Positions 1-13,900 of a stretch of DNA of 64,000 nt are shown here, piece after piece. The DNA comes from Cruorifilaria tuberocauda (Eukaryota > Nematoda > Chromadorea > Rhabditida > Onchocercidae), in the NCBI GenBank assembly GCA_013365365.1, contig JABVXU010000281.1:1-64000 (forward strand), in the 5' to 3' direction. A program made the translations under genes and the position numbers. Under the pieces are notes generated by a model that did no database searches, had not been told where the DNA came from, and saw only the letters and a program-made list of their open reading frames with translations. The number at the start of each line of letters is the position of its first letter. Position 1 is the stretch's first letter.

Positions 1-1025
1 CACCTGCTATTACAGAACAATAACATGATTGGCTGTTAATTTTATCATAGAATTTTTGATAAGCAAAAGAGGAAGAAAAAAATTCATCCATTTCTTCATC
101 TTTAAATTTACATTGTGTTTAGAATTTTCACAAAATAAATTCAAAACAAAGCCGAGCTTGACGATCAATAATTCTATAACTTTCTATTTAGCAAATCATT
201 TCTTTTCATAAGAAAATAATTAATTGCAATTTGAATTCAATGAAGCAATGCGACAATCAAAATAAGCCTTATCAGTGGCATTCATTACTTTTGTTCATAA
301 AGAATCATGATTTCGTTTTAACTATTTATATTGCTGCAACAAATACAATTTAACTATATAAAATGTTTAACGTAAAATATAAAAGTTAATAATTCAAAAT
401 TACGAAATTTAATTCATGTTTTCAAATGACTTTTATAGGGAAATTTTGAATCAGAAATTTGAAATTTAATCATAAGCTTCATCCAAATAAAGTTATGATG
501 ATCTTATCAATGTTTCACTTTCAAGGATCTGTTGAAAAACATTCTACTCTAATTATTTGTAGCTTGTAATTTTTGAATACTAACAGTAGTTACTATTAAA
601 TAACTTAACTAAATTAGGAATTAAATAAATTTGAAACTTAAATTAATTTTTATAAAAAATTCGACTTAAATTTCCATCGTTTGAAAAGAATTCAAAAATT
701 TATTCTCAAATTTGACAATTTGACAACTTATTCGTAAAGAACTCAGATTTCTTACTTTTATTTTAAATTACAAGCGGCAAATTATGCTTATCATATGCAT
801 GATTAGCTAACATTGATCACTATCATTAATAAAAGTTTCTTCAGTTTTAAAAATTGAACGATGTTAAAATTAAAATGATAATTTTGACTTTTTTATCCGT
901 AATATTAACACTTAGTAAATAGTATTAACACTTACTCTATCAGACTTCATTAATGCAAGTTTTGAAAAAGTTTTGAAAAAAAAGGAGACGAAATAAAAAC
1001 TTCAATTTCAAAGTAACGCTTTTAC

Positions 1026-1365
1026 ATATTACTTACTAATTGCTTACTTTTTACTATATTACTATATTTTTTATACTATACTTTTACAATATTACTTTTG
1101 TATATTACTATAATACTTTTACATATTACTAATTGCTTACTTTTCACTATATTACTTACTATATTTTTTATACTATACTTTTACAATATTACATTTATAT
1201 ATTACTATACTACTTTTACATATTGCTTACTAATTGCTTACTTTTCACTATATTACTTACTATATTTTTTATACTATACTTTTACAATATTACATTTATA
1301 TATGAATATACTACTTTTACATATTAATAATTTACTTTTTACTATTTTATATATTACTTACTGAA
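1026..1365. repeat. Tandem TTACTATA-type repeat
   Basis: About three tandem copies of a roughly 107-bp unit built from phrases such as TTGCTTACTTTTCACTATAT and ATACTTTTACAATATTACAT. The apparent proteins across it are translations of the repeat. Confidence 0.8.
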
Positions 1366-2818
1366 TGATATATCATTATGGTTGGATTGTAATTGAAGCT
1401 AGATAAGATTAAGCTAACATTTGAATTTTTTTAATCAAACCTATCAGCGATAGATACATTGTAAAGAAGCGCCTGATTTTTATGAGATTGACACGCCCTC
1501 TATAATGACGTATCCACCAATTATTTCCCAATTTTTTTCCTTTCCTTTTTATTTTAAATCATTGCTAAATTTACGAAAACTTTTAATTTATAAATCTTTT
1601 TTTTTTACTTACTCAAATGTTTGTAACGTTGAAAAGAAACGAAGAAAATTAAACTTAATTAAACTAATTATAACTTACTGATTGCTATAATTATTACAAT
1701 TATCTCTTTTACTTTTAGAAAAAAACTTATCAAGAAATTACTATGATTGTTAGCAAATATTAATCAAAAAAATCACTATAATTGTTAGCTAAAATAACAA
1801 ATTTATTTCAATGCAAAGTAATCATTCTGTGAAAAATTTTTCCTTCAATTTTTTTCAAATTAATTAAATTCATTCTTCCGGTTATCCGTCACTATTCTTT
1901 TCTCCCAAAGTGCGTTTAGTAAGTTTTATTAATTCATCAAAATTTCGCTTCCTTCAATTTCCCATAAATTTAATTTGCAATAAATTAAAATTTAATTCAC
2001 AAACGGACTTTAGTACGATGCTTAGATTAAAGCTAAACATACATATTGGAAAATTGTGCTCACAATCTTTCCTCAAAATATTACTTTATTTCTTAAAATG
2101 TATTTTTGAAATTTTAAAAAGTATTCGTAGATTTGAATATGTTTGCTATTCTTGAAATTTTTAAAATATAATTTTATATAATTAATTTTATGCAATTTAA
2201 TTCATAAATTGTCGATAGCGTAAGCTTTTTATGCTAATTAATTACTTTGAGTAAGCAAACTTAAGTTCAAGATAATTTAGTAATGCTCGGATTAATTTGT
2301 GTAAAAATTTTGACAGAATAATTTGAGAGGTTGTATATCTTCTGATAAAATGATAATGAATAATAGTTATAAGAATTACTTATAACTTTGAAAGATTTGC
2401 ACATTTTCTGATCAAATGATAATGTTGATGATAATGATAAGCATTACTGATAAGTTTGAAAGGCTGTATACTTTCTGATAAAATGATAATGAATGATAGT
2501 TATAACAAGAATTACTTATATTACTAATCAATTCTTAAGTGCGAAAAATCAAATTTTCATTTCATATAAAAAATTCATTTCAAATGTTGTTCAGATATTT
2601 CTCGAAATACTTTTTTTCGTTTTGATTTTATTCTTTTGTTCCATGCATGTATTCATCATGCTAGCAAAAAATTTTCAAAATGAATTATTTGAACGAAATT
2701 TGCAATCAATAAATTTCATACTAACTTAACTCTTTAAGAATATATAGTAAGTAATGCTAAAATATAAAATCTGATGATATGAGATAATTTTCTTTTTTTT
2801 TTTTCATCGATCGTATGT

Positions 2819-2862
2819 CAATCAATTAATCAAACAATTAATTGATTAATTGATTGATGATC
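2819..2862. repeat. Short inverted repeat (ATCAATTAAT hairpin)
   Basis: An arm beginning TCAATCAATTAAT is followed after a few bases by its reverse complement ATTAATTGATTGA. It could fold as an AT-rich hairpin. No associated gene is seen. Confidence 0.7.
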
Positions 2863-4009
2863 AAAAAGTTTAATTTCAATTTTCATTTAAGAATTTTTTA
2901 TTTGCGTCAATACTTACTTGACAAACGTTTGCTAACAAATGGACAATAATCAGCTCAGCTAGTAAATAGATAAGTAAGATGAAAAGGCTTTCTTCCTTTT
3001 TTCCTCTTCCTTGACAAATTAGAATGAAAATTGTTAAAGGACAAAAGAAAAAAAATCGAAAAAAATTGTCCAATAATTTAAAAAAGGAAAATTGAATGAT
3101 AAACAAATTGATTGAGGAAGAAATCCTAGAAGGAAAGTAAATTTTAGATGAAATTTTAAATTGATCAAATTTTTGATTGGCATAAGAAATTTTTGTTTTT
3201 TTTCTGTTTTGCTATTGAAATCTAATATTTCGCCTCATTTATAATATTTGTAGATTTTACAGGTTATTTCAGAGTTTAATTTTAAGATATTTTATTAATA
3301 GCTGGAAATAAAAATTAATGCAATTATTAAGGATTTTTAAGATTTTATAAAATTATATTTTATTAAATTAAAACTTCGGGTAATACGATAAGATGAAAAT
3401 TTGGAGTTCAAATTACTCAGAAATTTTGAAATTACTTTGAACCTCATGAAAATGCTATCAATCATTTTAAATTATTTAACATTTACCTTTTCGTAACTTA
3501 AAATCAAATCGACTTTTTTTTTATTTTCACAACTCTGAAACTTACGTCAATATCAATCATTATTCATTTATGAAACAATGAAAGCTATAGACGTCAATCA
3601 TAACTCTTCCATCCCTTATCAATATGTTATCATTCAATTTATCTGTGAAAATTTTTTTTCAGGAAAAAGAAAAAAAAACCGGAAAGAAGGCACACAGGAA
3701 TAATTTGGCCTTATTATGTCCTCATTTCATGGCTATGATAGGAAACTTATCCTAACTGATCGATATTTTATCAGTGAAAGCCATTATTAATTAGTGCTTT
3801 CATTCAATTAGCAATTATTCGTGAATTGCTGAAATTTCTAAAATTCCTCCTATTGCTATTTCTTTTCTAAAAAAAAGAAATTAGCTCAGGCTGGCTGAAA
3901 GGTACATCACAGGTGTGTGAAGAAAGAGCAACAGCTCAGTTGGTGTAAATTATGAGGAACACCGAATCTGAGCAAACAGCGATATGCTTTCTTTGAGATT
4001 TCAGGTATT

Positions 4010-4495
4010 TCTTTACTTTCTTTTTTTTTCTTTAAAATATCAATTTAGTATACTTTTTCATATATCGATTGATTTACTTTCTTTTTTTTTGAAATATCAA
4101 TTTAGTATACTTTTTCATATATCGATTGGTTTACTTTCTTTAAGATTTTCTTTGAAATATCAATTTAGTATACTTTTTCTTATATCGATTGATTTACTTT
4201 CTTTTTTTTTGAAATATCAATTTAGTATACTTTTTCTTATATCGATTGATTTACTTTCTTTTTTTTTGAAATATCAATTTAGTATACTTTTTCATATATC
4301 GATTGATTTACTTTCTTTCTTTGAGATTTCAGGTATTTCTTGATTTCCTTTTTTTCCTTTGAAATATCAATTTAGTATACTTTTTCATATATCGATTGAT
4401 TTACTTTCTTTCTTTGAGATTTCAGGTATTTCTTAATTTCCTTTTTTTTCTTTGAAATATAAATTTAGTATACTTTTTCATTTATCGATTGAGAT
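4010..4495. repeat. Tandem repeat, seven copies with ATATCGATTGATTTAC
   Basis: The core AATTTAGTATACTTTTTC plus ATATCGATTGATTTAC recurs about seven times, beginning near 4041, 4098, 4161, 4218, 4274, 4368 and 4461. Spacing is 56-63 bp in the first five copies and about 93 bp in the last, where an extra GAGATTTCAGGTATTTCTT block is included. The 119-aa frame across it is a translation of the repeat. Confidence 0.9.
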
Positions 4496-4734
4496 ATACT
4501 TGTGTTATTATAACTTAATGTAAATCAATACGTTTCATTTTTTTTTAATTTTTACAAATATTTTCTTTAATTTCTTTGCTATTTCTAGTCTTCAATTTTA
4601 TTAAAATATTTGGAAATTTTTTGAAATTAAAATCAAAAAAAAAATTAAAATAAGTCAATCATTAGATGAATTTTTCATTAATCAATTAACGAGAAATTTT
4701 TTTTGTTTTTCTGCCATAAATTGCTTGATCAAAT

Positions 4735-4990
4735 TGAATATTGTATCATTACTATCACTTATCATTTTTATCATTTAGTCTTATCATTATTATCATTTAT
4801 CATTTAGTTTTATCATTACTATCATTTATCATTTAGTTTTATCATTGTTATCAATGAGTATTTGTCACTATTGATTGACTAATAATTTATAATGATTGAA
4901 AAGAAACATCGCTATAATATGATAAGTTATTTATCATTATTATCATCACTCAGTTTTAGCTTTAGTTTATCGTTAGTATGATTATTGAAT
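4735..4990. repeat. TATCATT-rich simple repeat
   Basis: Irregular array of TTATCATTATTATCATTTA-like words, followed by two diverged copies of GAGTATTTATTACTATTAAT. Confidence 0.65.
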
Positions 4991-5917
4991 GAGTATTTAT
5001 TACTATTAATTGATTAATAATTTATAATAATTGAAAAGGGATATTGAGATAATATGATAAGGATGAAAGTTATTTATCATGAAATGTTTTTAATCCTTGA
5101 AAGTTATAGTGATTATTTTTAGTCTCAAATGTTTATTCATTTTATTTACTGATTCTTTCAATTCATTCTTCTCTTTCTCGATTCTTTTCATATTTCAAAT
5201 TTTAAATTCGATCTGAAATTGATTTCAGTTAGAAATTAATAAAGCGATGATTTAGCACGCTAATTTTACAGTAATATGGGATGAAATATACTTATGATAT
5301 GTTTGACCGATGGCCAATCCTGACATTTTCTTCAATTAAATATGCGGAATTAAATTTCATTTTCCCGAATTAAATATGCATGCAGTATATACCACTTGAA
5401 ATTATATCCGATATCATGGCGAATTAGGCTCACTGATGTTTGTCAAAATTAGTATAATTCAATTTGAACCTCTATTTCAGCTATTACTACCACGTAATCC
5501 TATACCTCTAGGATATTAGCTAAAAAAAAATAAGTCGAAATGAGTGACTCATTCATTAGCTTTTGTTTTAAGCAAATTTCATACTACAAAAAAATTTGTT
5601 TGCCAACATAGAATGAATAAAATGTTAACTGAATAACTGGTAGCATAGATGTAATTTGAAATTTCTGCAATTTTTTTTTATTTTTAAACGAAGAATTTAA
5701 CATATGTTTCTTGTTTTTTTCTTCTTTGTCGACTTACTTTGATCAATTCGAAATGTTCAAAACTTGAAATTGGAATTAATTTTAAAGTAGTATATTTATC
5801 TAACAATAAATTTTACGCATGAGAAAAGTGGGGCAAAAATAAGCGAAGAAATAAGAGGAAAAAACTAAGAGATAGATATACTGTAATGAAGTACTGTATG
5901 TTACCGTATGCATATTT

Positions 5918-6085
5918 AATCCAGGAAAATGAAGATAAGGAATTCTTTATCATGTATTCACGTATATAATAATTATTTCGGATGTGATAACTGTTGTGAT
6001 AGTGCGTTATTTAATTCAGGAAAATGAGATAAAGGAATTCTTTATAACATATTCATTAATTTATTCCTAATAGTTATTCCGGATC
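5918..6085. repeat. Two-copy direct repeat of about 90 bp
   Basis: TTTAATCCAGGAAAATGAAG...GGAATTCTTTATCATGTATT is followed by a diverged second copy with TTTAATTCAGGAAAATGAGA...GGAATTCTTTATAACATATT. Confidence 0.7.
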
Positions 6086-7264
6086 AGCTGGATTTGAGTA
6101 AATATGATGATAGAAAGAAAAAATAAAAGTTGAGATTTTTTCAAATTATTATCAAAAAGACTTTAAAAGTACAATTCTTATCACTGTATAACTCTATCAT
6201 ATCATCTAGCCTATGCTCGTCTATGATATGGAATAATTAATCGAATTATATCAACTTTTAAACTTCAATTAAACAGAATTGATTTCAAATATTAAGTTTT
6301 ATCAGTTTGATAAGCTCAATTTGATAATGAAATTTATCAGTGAAAACTTTTTTAAGATAAAAGCAATATTATGAATCATTTTACGAATTTTTTCGTAAAA
6401 TATTTTGATGAAATTATTTATTACTTCCACATTCGAGTAATTAACAGTTATCCAATAATGATTTTTAAAATAAGTAATTAGTAATTAGTAATTAGGATTG
6501 CTCATTCATGTCAATTCTTTTTTTGAGCAAATTTCTGTTAATAAATTCTTTTGAATTATTATCTTTGAAAATTTAAAAAGTTAAGCTAAATGCTTGGCAA
6601 CTTTTATAAGTTTGCAGTTTTGTGCCACTTCGATTTTTAATTTAAACTATTTCATTTCGTATGAAATTTATAATGTAAAATTAATTTTCAAAAATTTATA
6701 TTAAACTAAGCAAAAATCTCTGAATCAATAATCGCAAATATACTTACTTATATATGAGTAATAAACTATGTAATTTCAGAAGAGAAAATTGAAAACATAC
6801 TTTAGATTAGATTATTACTTCACGTAAATGTAACAAAAAACGAAAGAAAAAGGAAAAGTGACGAGCAGAAATCTCAAAAATCAAATTTTCCGAGGCATCT
6901 AATGGTAAAAAAAAAGTAAATTTATGGGCGCTGAAATAGCAGCGGAAAGAAGCAGTTGAATTTTTTTTTAATTTTGAAAGAAGTACAGATCGAACACTTA
7001 TTCATCAATAATGTTCAAACTCATTACATTACAACTTACCGGTATTAGCAAACATTCCTCATCAATAATCTCCTTTGAATTGTTCGAAATTCAAAAAGAT
7101 ATTGATTGAAAACTGTAAAATAAAAAAATAAAATTAACTAATAAATACAATTAAATAGTAATATTCATTGAAATTAAAAGTTAATAAAGTTTGCTTAAAA
7201 TAGTTAACAGTAAAGATTTTAACAAAATTAGGATTTCTATAATTACGATTTTTGAATTGAGTTT

Positions 7265-7765
7265 AAACAAGGAACCTTATTTCACAATTGAAGTATTTGA
7301 TTAAAAATGCTTGCAGCACAATTAACTTATAATTACCAATTTCGAAGTAAGTAAATTCCTCATTTTACAATTAAAGTACCTGATTAAGTATACAATTAAC
7401 TTATATTCAGAACTTTTAAACTAAGTAAATTCCTTATTTTACCTTGAAATATTTGATTAAATATACAATTAACTTATAACTAGAACTTTTGAATTGATTA
7501 AACTCCTCATTTCACAATTAAAGTATTTGATTAAGTATACAATTAACTTATAACTAGAACTTTTGAATTGATTAAATTCCTCATTTTACAATTAAAGTAT
7601 TTGATTAAGTATACAATTAACTTATATTCAGAACTTTTAAACTAAGTAAATTCCTTAATTTACCTTGAAATATTTGATTAAATATACAATTAACTTATAA
7701 CTAGAACTTTTGAATTGATTAAATTCCTCATTTTACAATTAAAGTACTTGATTAAGTATACTTAC
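7265..7765. repeat. Tandem repeat of about 80 bp with two unit types
   Basis: Six or more copies of a unit containing AATTCCTCATTTTACAATTA, TTGATTAAGTATACAATTAA and CTTATAACTAGAACTTTTGA. Two sub-types are interleaved: one carries TTGAATTGATTAAA and the other TTTAAACTAAGTAAATTCC, the latter recurring at about 7407 and 7635. This suggests higher-order duplication. Confidence 0.85.
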
Positions 7766-8044
7766 AGAGTTAACAATGAAAGCAATTCTCATATATTTTT
7801 TTTTAGTGGGATAATTCTTTTTCACAGAAATCATTCATCTAAATCGTTTCCATCGTTTCTCGCATTGATCGCTGCAAGTGTTTGCTATTCGTTTTTCGTT
7901 TCAAAAATAAAAAATGAATTTTTTTTCTGCTCTGTACAAATTTTTTTAATTACTGAAAAAATTTCAATTTACATCCTAAAGAATTGAAAAATTGTAAAAT
8001 TTTTAATTATTGAAAAAGTTTTAATTTACATCCTAAAGAAGTTG

Positions 8045-8385
8045 TCGAACAATTAACGACGAACAATTAGAATAATTTTGTGTTATGCCTTATTGTTCTT
8101 GCTGTTTTCGTATTTTTATCAAACTATTAAATTATGAATTATCAAACAATTAGAATAATTTTGTGTTATGCCTTGTTGTTCTTGTTGTTTTCGTATTTTT
8201 ATCAAACTATTAAATTATGAATTATCAAACAATTAGAATAATTTTGTGTTATGCCTTGTTGTTCTTGCTGTTTTTGTAGTTTTATCAAAATTGTTAAATT
8301 GCAAAGTTATCGAATAATTACAATAATCTTTATGCTTTATTGTTCTTGTTGTTTTTATAGTTTGATAATTTATCAAATTACTTCC
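8045..8385. repeat. Tandem repeat of about 90 bp, four copies
   Basis: Unit containing CAATTAGAATAATTTTGTGT, TATGCCTTGTTGTTCTTG and TTTTATCAAACTATTAAATT. The first three copies are nearly identical; the fourth, near 8313, is diverged. Confidence 0.85.
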
Positions 8386-10919
8386 TACATATGAAATTAT
8401 CCATTACTTCTTTAATTTATGAAAAATTACTTATCAAACTCTTTGACCTTTAACAAAACTTACCTTTCTTTTCAATTTCAAACCTTCCATTTTCTTTCCC
8501 ATTACTCTTTATCCGTTAATTTCCATAAATTGCAAGTCATGGATAACCTCTAAATTTAATTTTTCAAATTTTAATAGAGAAATGAAGAAATTATTAGCGG
8601 AAATTTTGAATTGCACACTTTGAAAATTTCAAATATTTTAAAGAATCGTTTTTAATTTGAAAAATATTTGCGAAAAAAAAACGCACAAATAATTGTTTAT
8701 CTTTAGAAATGAAATAGTTTTGTATTCATTTATATATTACATTTCGTTTTTCAATTAAATTGCAATTTCCTCTTTGTATACTTAAATATTATTGTTGCTT
8801 CATCGTTAATTACTTTCCTTGAAATTCTTCGTCAATTTCAATTAATTAAATTTTTTTAATTTCTTTCCAATTGCATTACTTCTTATATAAATTGCTTACT
8901 TTCAAATTAACTCAACTCATTCATTCATAAATTTCTATTTTCTAAATTATGGACAAAATTATTTTTGGGTAAAAAAATGAAATAATAATAGATAAGAGGT
9001 GATTGAGGTGTCAGACAGAATAATACCTTTACCTTTTTAGAAGTTAAAATCAAAAAAAAAAAAAAAGATCTTCGTTGAAATATTCCCAATGAATTTCGTT
9101 AATTTTCAATCTATGAAAATTTTAGAAAACTTTTTTAAACTTCTCAATTTCAATTTGCTCAAATTTATTGGAAGAATATACATTCGAACAGTTTCAGCTT
9201 TTTTTTTTCATTTTAACTTTAAAAAAGTGAAATGTTATATTTTCATCAATTTTAGTCTGAAATTTGCTTCCTGCAAAATTCTTCAAATTTTGGTTTCTTT
9301 GAAATTTGTTTGTTAGCAAGGAAAGGTTTTCTGGAAAGTTCCATTCTCTTTTTTTTTGAAACTTTGAATTTTCTTTATGTGCATGAAAGTTAGTTCGTTA
9401 GTTAGTTAGTTAGAAGTGAAATACTTAATGAATAGTTGCTAATTTGCGAAGCAATATTTCGTAATAAAGTTATATCTTGGAGTTTCGTAATTCAGTGAAT
9501 TTCAGTAATCTTTTTCTTCATATTTGCAATTAAGTGCTAATTATAAAATTGAAATTCTGAAATTTCACTTTTCGGTTTATTTCGTTTTGTTTTTGTGCTA
9601 CGCTTAACATTTTTCATTGTTATCAATCTGAATTGTATTCTATGTTATTGCAATTCCAAATTTAAAGCTTTAATTTAGAGGTTTTAAGCATCCTTAAATT
9701 TAATTTTATTGTGTTATCTAAAAAGAAACTTTTTTTTTTTAATTTCTATATGTCTCGTCTTGCAATCGTCGAGAATGGCATCTAAAATGAATTAAAATTA
9801 CGAGAAAGAAAATGGTTTAAATTGAAATTTTTTACTTGGCTGAACAAATTTGTTTTTAAATTTTAAAAATTCCAATCATCTAATTCATCCTTCAATCATT
9901 CATCTCACTAATTTAGGAAAAACTATTTTATGATAATTTCATGATCACTTCATTAGGCTTAAGCTTTAGCACTTAATCAGACTAGCTTCTAGCTCAATTT
10001 ATTGATATTTTTTCTTCTCAAATTCATTCCTTCTTCAAAATCCAATTATATCACTGATAAAGTAATGTAAACATCTGCGGAATATAAGGCTAGCTAACTT
10101 TGACAGCTTTTGAGGAGTAGCGTCCAGTTGAATTGAATAGATAAAACTTCTCAATTCAATTTCATTACACATACAATTAGATTAGCTTAACGATCTTGAA
10201 ATTTCTTTTTTTGCCATAGGAAGCTTACATCAAGCAATTATCCCTGGCCATAATTAGCAAACATTTCATTTATCAAATCCTCTTATTCCTCATAAATTCA
10301 ATTTTATCTCTTAAATAATTATATCAAATTTTTGGTAAATTTAATTTGTTAAAAATGAAATTCTTTCTACATCAAGCTTTTTATGCTTGAGAATTAGTCC
10401 GAAATTTAGCAATTTTATTAAATTCAAAAAAAAAATTATCAGTATTATCACCTTCAAAGAGTTTCTTATTATCACATATCACATATATTATCACTCAAAT
10501 TATCATATATTTATCTTCTTATCATACATAGGTTTACCTATTAATTTGCTTATTCTTGATTTGTTTTATTTCTATTTATCTTTAACAATAATAATAATAA
10601 TAATAATTGTTCGTTAGTTTAGTGCAAAAATATATTTTCAAATCTTATCACTTATCACTTTCATCTTATCACACCTATCAATTTTATCACTTTTAAATCT
10701 TATCAAATCGGTAGATATTTAAAATCAAATCGTTTGGCATTATTGAAATCGCATTGGTTGTTATTATTAAATCTTATCAAATCAAATCGGTTGCTATTGT
10801 TTAAAATCAATTATATGATTGAAATCAAATAGTCATATTAGGTTAATTAGGTAAATTAATTACTTAATTACAATTAATTACTTGAAAAAATGATAAGTAA
10901 TAATTATAGAACAGATAGA

Positions 10920-13900
10920 ATGCCGGGTAAGAAGAAGCATGGATCTTATGATATAATATCAGAGGATCTCTACGATTGCCGCATTCCACTGCACAATGAA
11001 CTCGCCTATCAACATGGCATTCATTTTGATGCTAAGGTTTGTTTTTGATTTTATCATGATATTACTATTTTATCATAATCATAAATTTAAATTATCATAA
11101 ATTTTTGCAACTTAAAAATTTTATATTTCATTCGATTGCACTGTTTTTAATAAACTAAAATTTTATTATAATTTTTTAAAATTCAAAAAGCTTTTTATGA
11201 AAAAAATTCATGAAAAATTATGAAATTTAAGATGAAATAGGGATAATTATCTTTATTTAATAAATGATAAAGATAAGAAAACTATGTAAGATAAACAGTT
11301 GTATTACAAAAAGAATTGTTTTAAAATTAATTATATTAGGTAATTTATTATTAGGTAATTTTAGTTTATAAAACAGTTTTTAGGTAATTTTAGAAAAAGT
11401 TTGTGATAATTCGCTATTAGGTAATTTTAGAAAAAGTTTGTGATAATTCATAATATTGCTATTCACTATTATAGGTTTCATGATATTGCTATTCTCTATT
11501 TTAGGTTTCATGATATTACTATTCTCTATTATAGGTCAAATTTAAATTTGTTTCTTTTTAGTCTTATTACAGCTATTTCCATTAAAGAATGCACGAAGGT
11601 AAATATAGTTGTAAAATTGCTTTAAGCAATAATTTGCTAGCATTTTCTTTGTTAAACAAATTTTAACTTTATTTAACTCAATCGTTTCTGACTTACAAGA
11701 TTTCTAATTTGTCAGATCTAAAGAAAATTTCAAAGAAAAGGAGTGCATTAGAAGTAAGGTTTATTTTAGGCGGAATTTTAACTTCAATCTTCTAAAACTG
11801 ATTGATTTCTTTTGAAACAAATTTAACTTACCTTTATCTTTTTTATCCATGTTTGAAAAATTATTGTGTATCAAAAGAAATACAGTAATTTTAACAATAA
11901 TGATTTAGTTTGTTTAATTTGTTTATTGAAGTTTATTTCTTAGCAAATTTTGCTTATCAAACTATACTGTACTGAAATTGTACTGTAGAAATTTCTTTAA
12001 TTAATTTCATGTAACACATAATGAAATGGTAAATTTAGCAAAGTGAGGAACTTCTTCTGTTCACAGTCAATTTCGTCTTTTAAAAAAAACTTTCGTTATC
12101 ATTTTTAGTAATTACAAGTATCTTGGACTTTTGAAAGATCATAGAGTTAGTGATAGGACTGAAACAATATTGATTGATCATTATTAGATGTAAAACTTAC
12201 TTAACACTATTCTACAGTTCCAAGTTACTAAAATTAATTTAATGATAAGCGTTGAAATAAAATCAACAATAACAGATAAATACAGTTCAAGTATTAATTT
12301 AATAATCTATGAAATTAAACAGTTAAAAAATTGATTAAGTAACCTACGAAATTAAACAGTTAAAGAATTAATTTAATAGCCTACGAAATGAATTTCAGTA
12401 TGTAGGAAGTATGGAAATACCGCGACCCGGCTCACGTATCGAAATTGTCGCCGCAATGCGTCGAGTTCGAGTAAGTTCACTTTTTTTTCCGTAAACTTTC
12501 CGAAAACTAAATCGTACAACATAGTACAAAGTTTTCTTTCGTAACTGAATTGAAGCTTTCATGCTAATAATACCAAAAAAAAGAGCGCTTTTTTTTCCTT
12601 TTGAGGAGCTAAAGACTTTTCCGGATAAAACAATTGAAAATCAATTTTTGTTTTCTCAATAGAAATATTTTATTCTCACGTAATATTGGCAAATAAATCG
12701 ATAACACGTGAAGATATGTTGGAAATCCTCATGTTAGATCACGTAATATTCGAAAATAGATCAATAACACTAGAGATATGTTGGAAATCCTCACGTAGGG
12801 TCACGTAATATTCGAAAATAGACCAATAACACTAGGGATATGTTGGAAATCCTCACGTAGGGTCACGTAATATTGGAAAATATTAGGATATGTTGGAAAT
12901 TGCCCCACAATCGGTGTTGTTTATTGTTATTGTTATTGCAGTATGAATTCAAAGCGCGAGGAATAAAGAAACGTCCGGTGGATATTACTGTTTCCATTGA
13001 TGGTATCAAAGTTGTTTTGCGTCGAAAAAAGGTTCAATCCTAATATATTACTGCCTTTTCGAAAGATGAACTTGGCTATAAATATCAGTGTTATATTGCT
13101 TTAATGCCATCTACTGATAATTTGCCAATTAAAAAACTTTAATTATAAAGTAATTATAGAATTAAGAAGTAATTATACGAATGCAATATTTCCTTAAAGA
13201 TAATTAATTATTTTAGAAAAGTCAAAAGGAGGCAACTTGGGACGAGAGCAAACTTTTAGTAATGTTTCATCCTATCCATAGGTTTGCATTCACTTAGTTT
13301 TTCTTTTTTCTTTTCTATTCCTCAAATAGTTTATCTCGAGATATTACTCCTGAAATAAAAACGCTATTACTTTCATGCGCATATTTCGAGAAAGTCAGAA
13401 TGCTAGGCTTTATTGCAAGACTAATTAAAGGTCAAATCGACATGGTTCGCCATGATTAACTCTGGGAAGTCAACACTTAACCGCTATGAAATCTCCCTCT
13501 TTCTTGAATAAATTGATAAAATTCCAGAACTTAAGTTCCCAATCTACTTAGGTCTTTAGACCGATTCAGACGATACAAATTTTACTACATTTCAATCGAC
13601 TTAGATCACAATGATTAGACCAAATCCTTACGTAAAATCATGTGGGATGTAAGTGATGAATTAGAATTTCTCAAGATTTGCTGTTTTTTTTTGGGTAAAA
13701 TTCATGAATAGTACCGTTACATACTCTCTCGACCATCCATAAAAAGGTTAATATAAGTTTTTTAGATAGAATTAATACTTCTGCTGCATTTTAACTTTGT
13801 CAGATAGAACTTATTGATCTGTTCGGAAGTTTTTTTTTTAGCTTTCAATATCAAAAATTCAACTTAAAACATGAAATAAGTATAAATTTAACTTGGATTA

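Larger units (their letters stand above)
1..10919. other. AT-rich intergenic DNA with tandem repeats, no gene recognised
   Basis: No open frame in this stretch looks like a real exon: the candidates are rich in Phe, Ile, Leu, Lys and Asn, as expected from translated AT-rich noise, and lack family motifs. Several repeat blocks are listed separately. A slightly less AT-rich patch lies near 3880-3985 but carries no recognisable gene. The right end is presumably the promoter or outron of the DYC-1 gene. Confidence 0.7.

Noticed and set aside
3888..3985. tRNA-like words TAGCTCAGG and CAGCTCAGTTGGTG
   Set aside because: No B-box GGTTCGA, no acceptor stem pairing and no anticodon arm could be placed.
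3984..4343. 119-codon open frame with repeating SILFHISIDLLSF
   Set aside because: It is the translation of a 56-63 bp tandem repeat, with no start context, introns or family resemblance.
7715..7987. 90-codon frame after the repeat array
   Set aside because: Begins inside the tandem repeat and is Phe/Ile/Ser-rich, with no splice partners.
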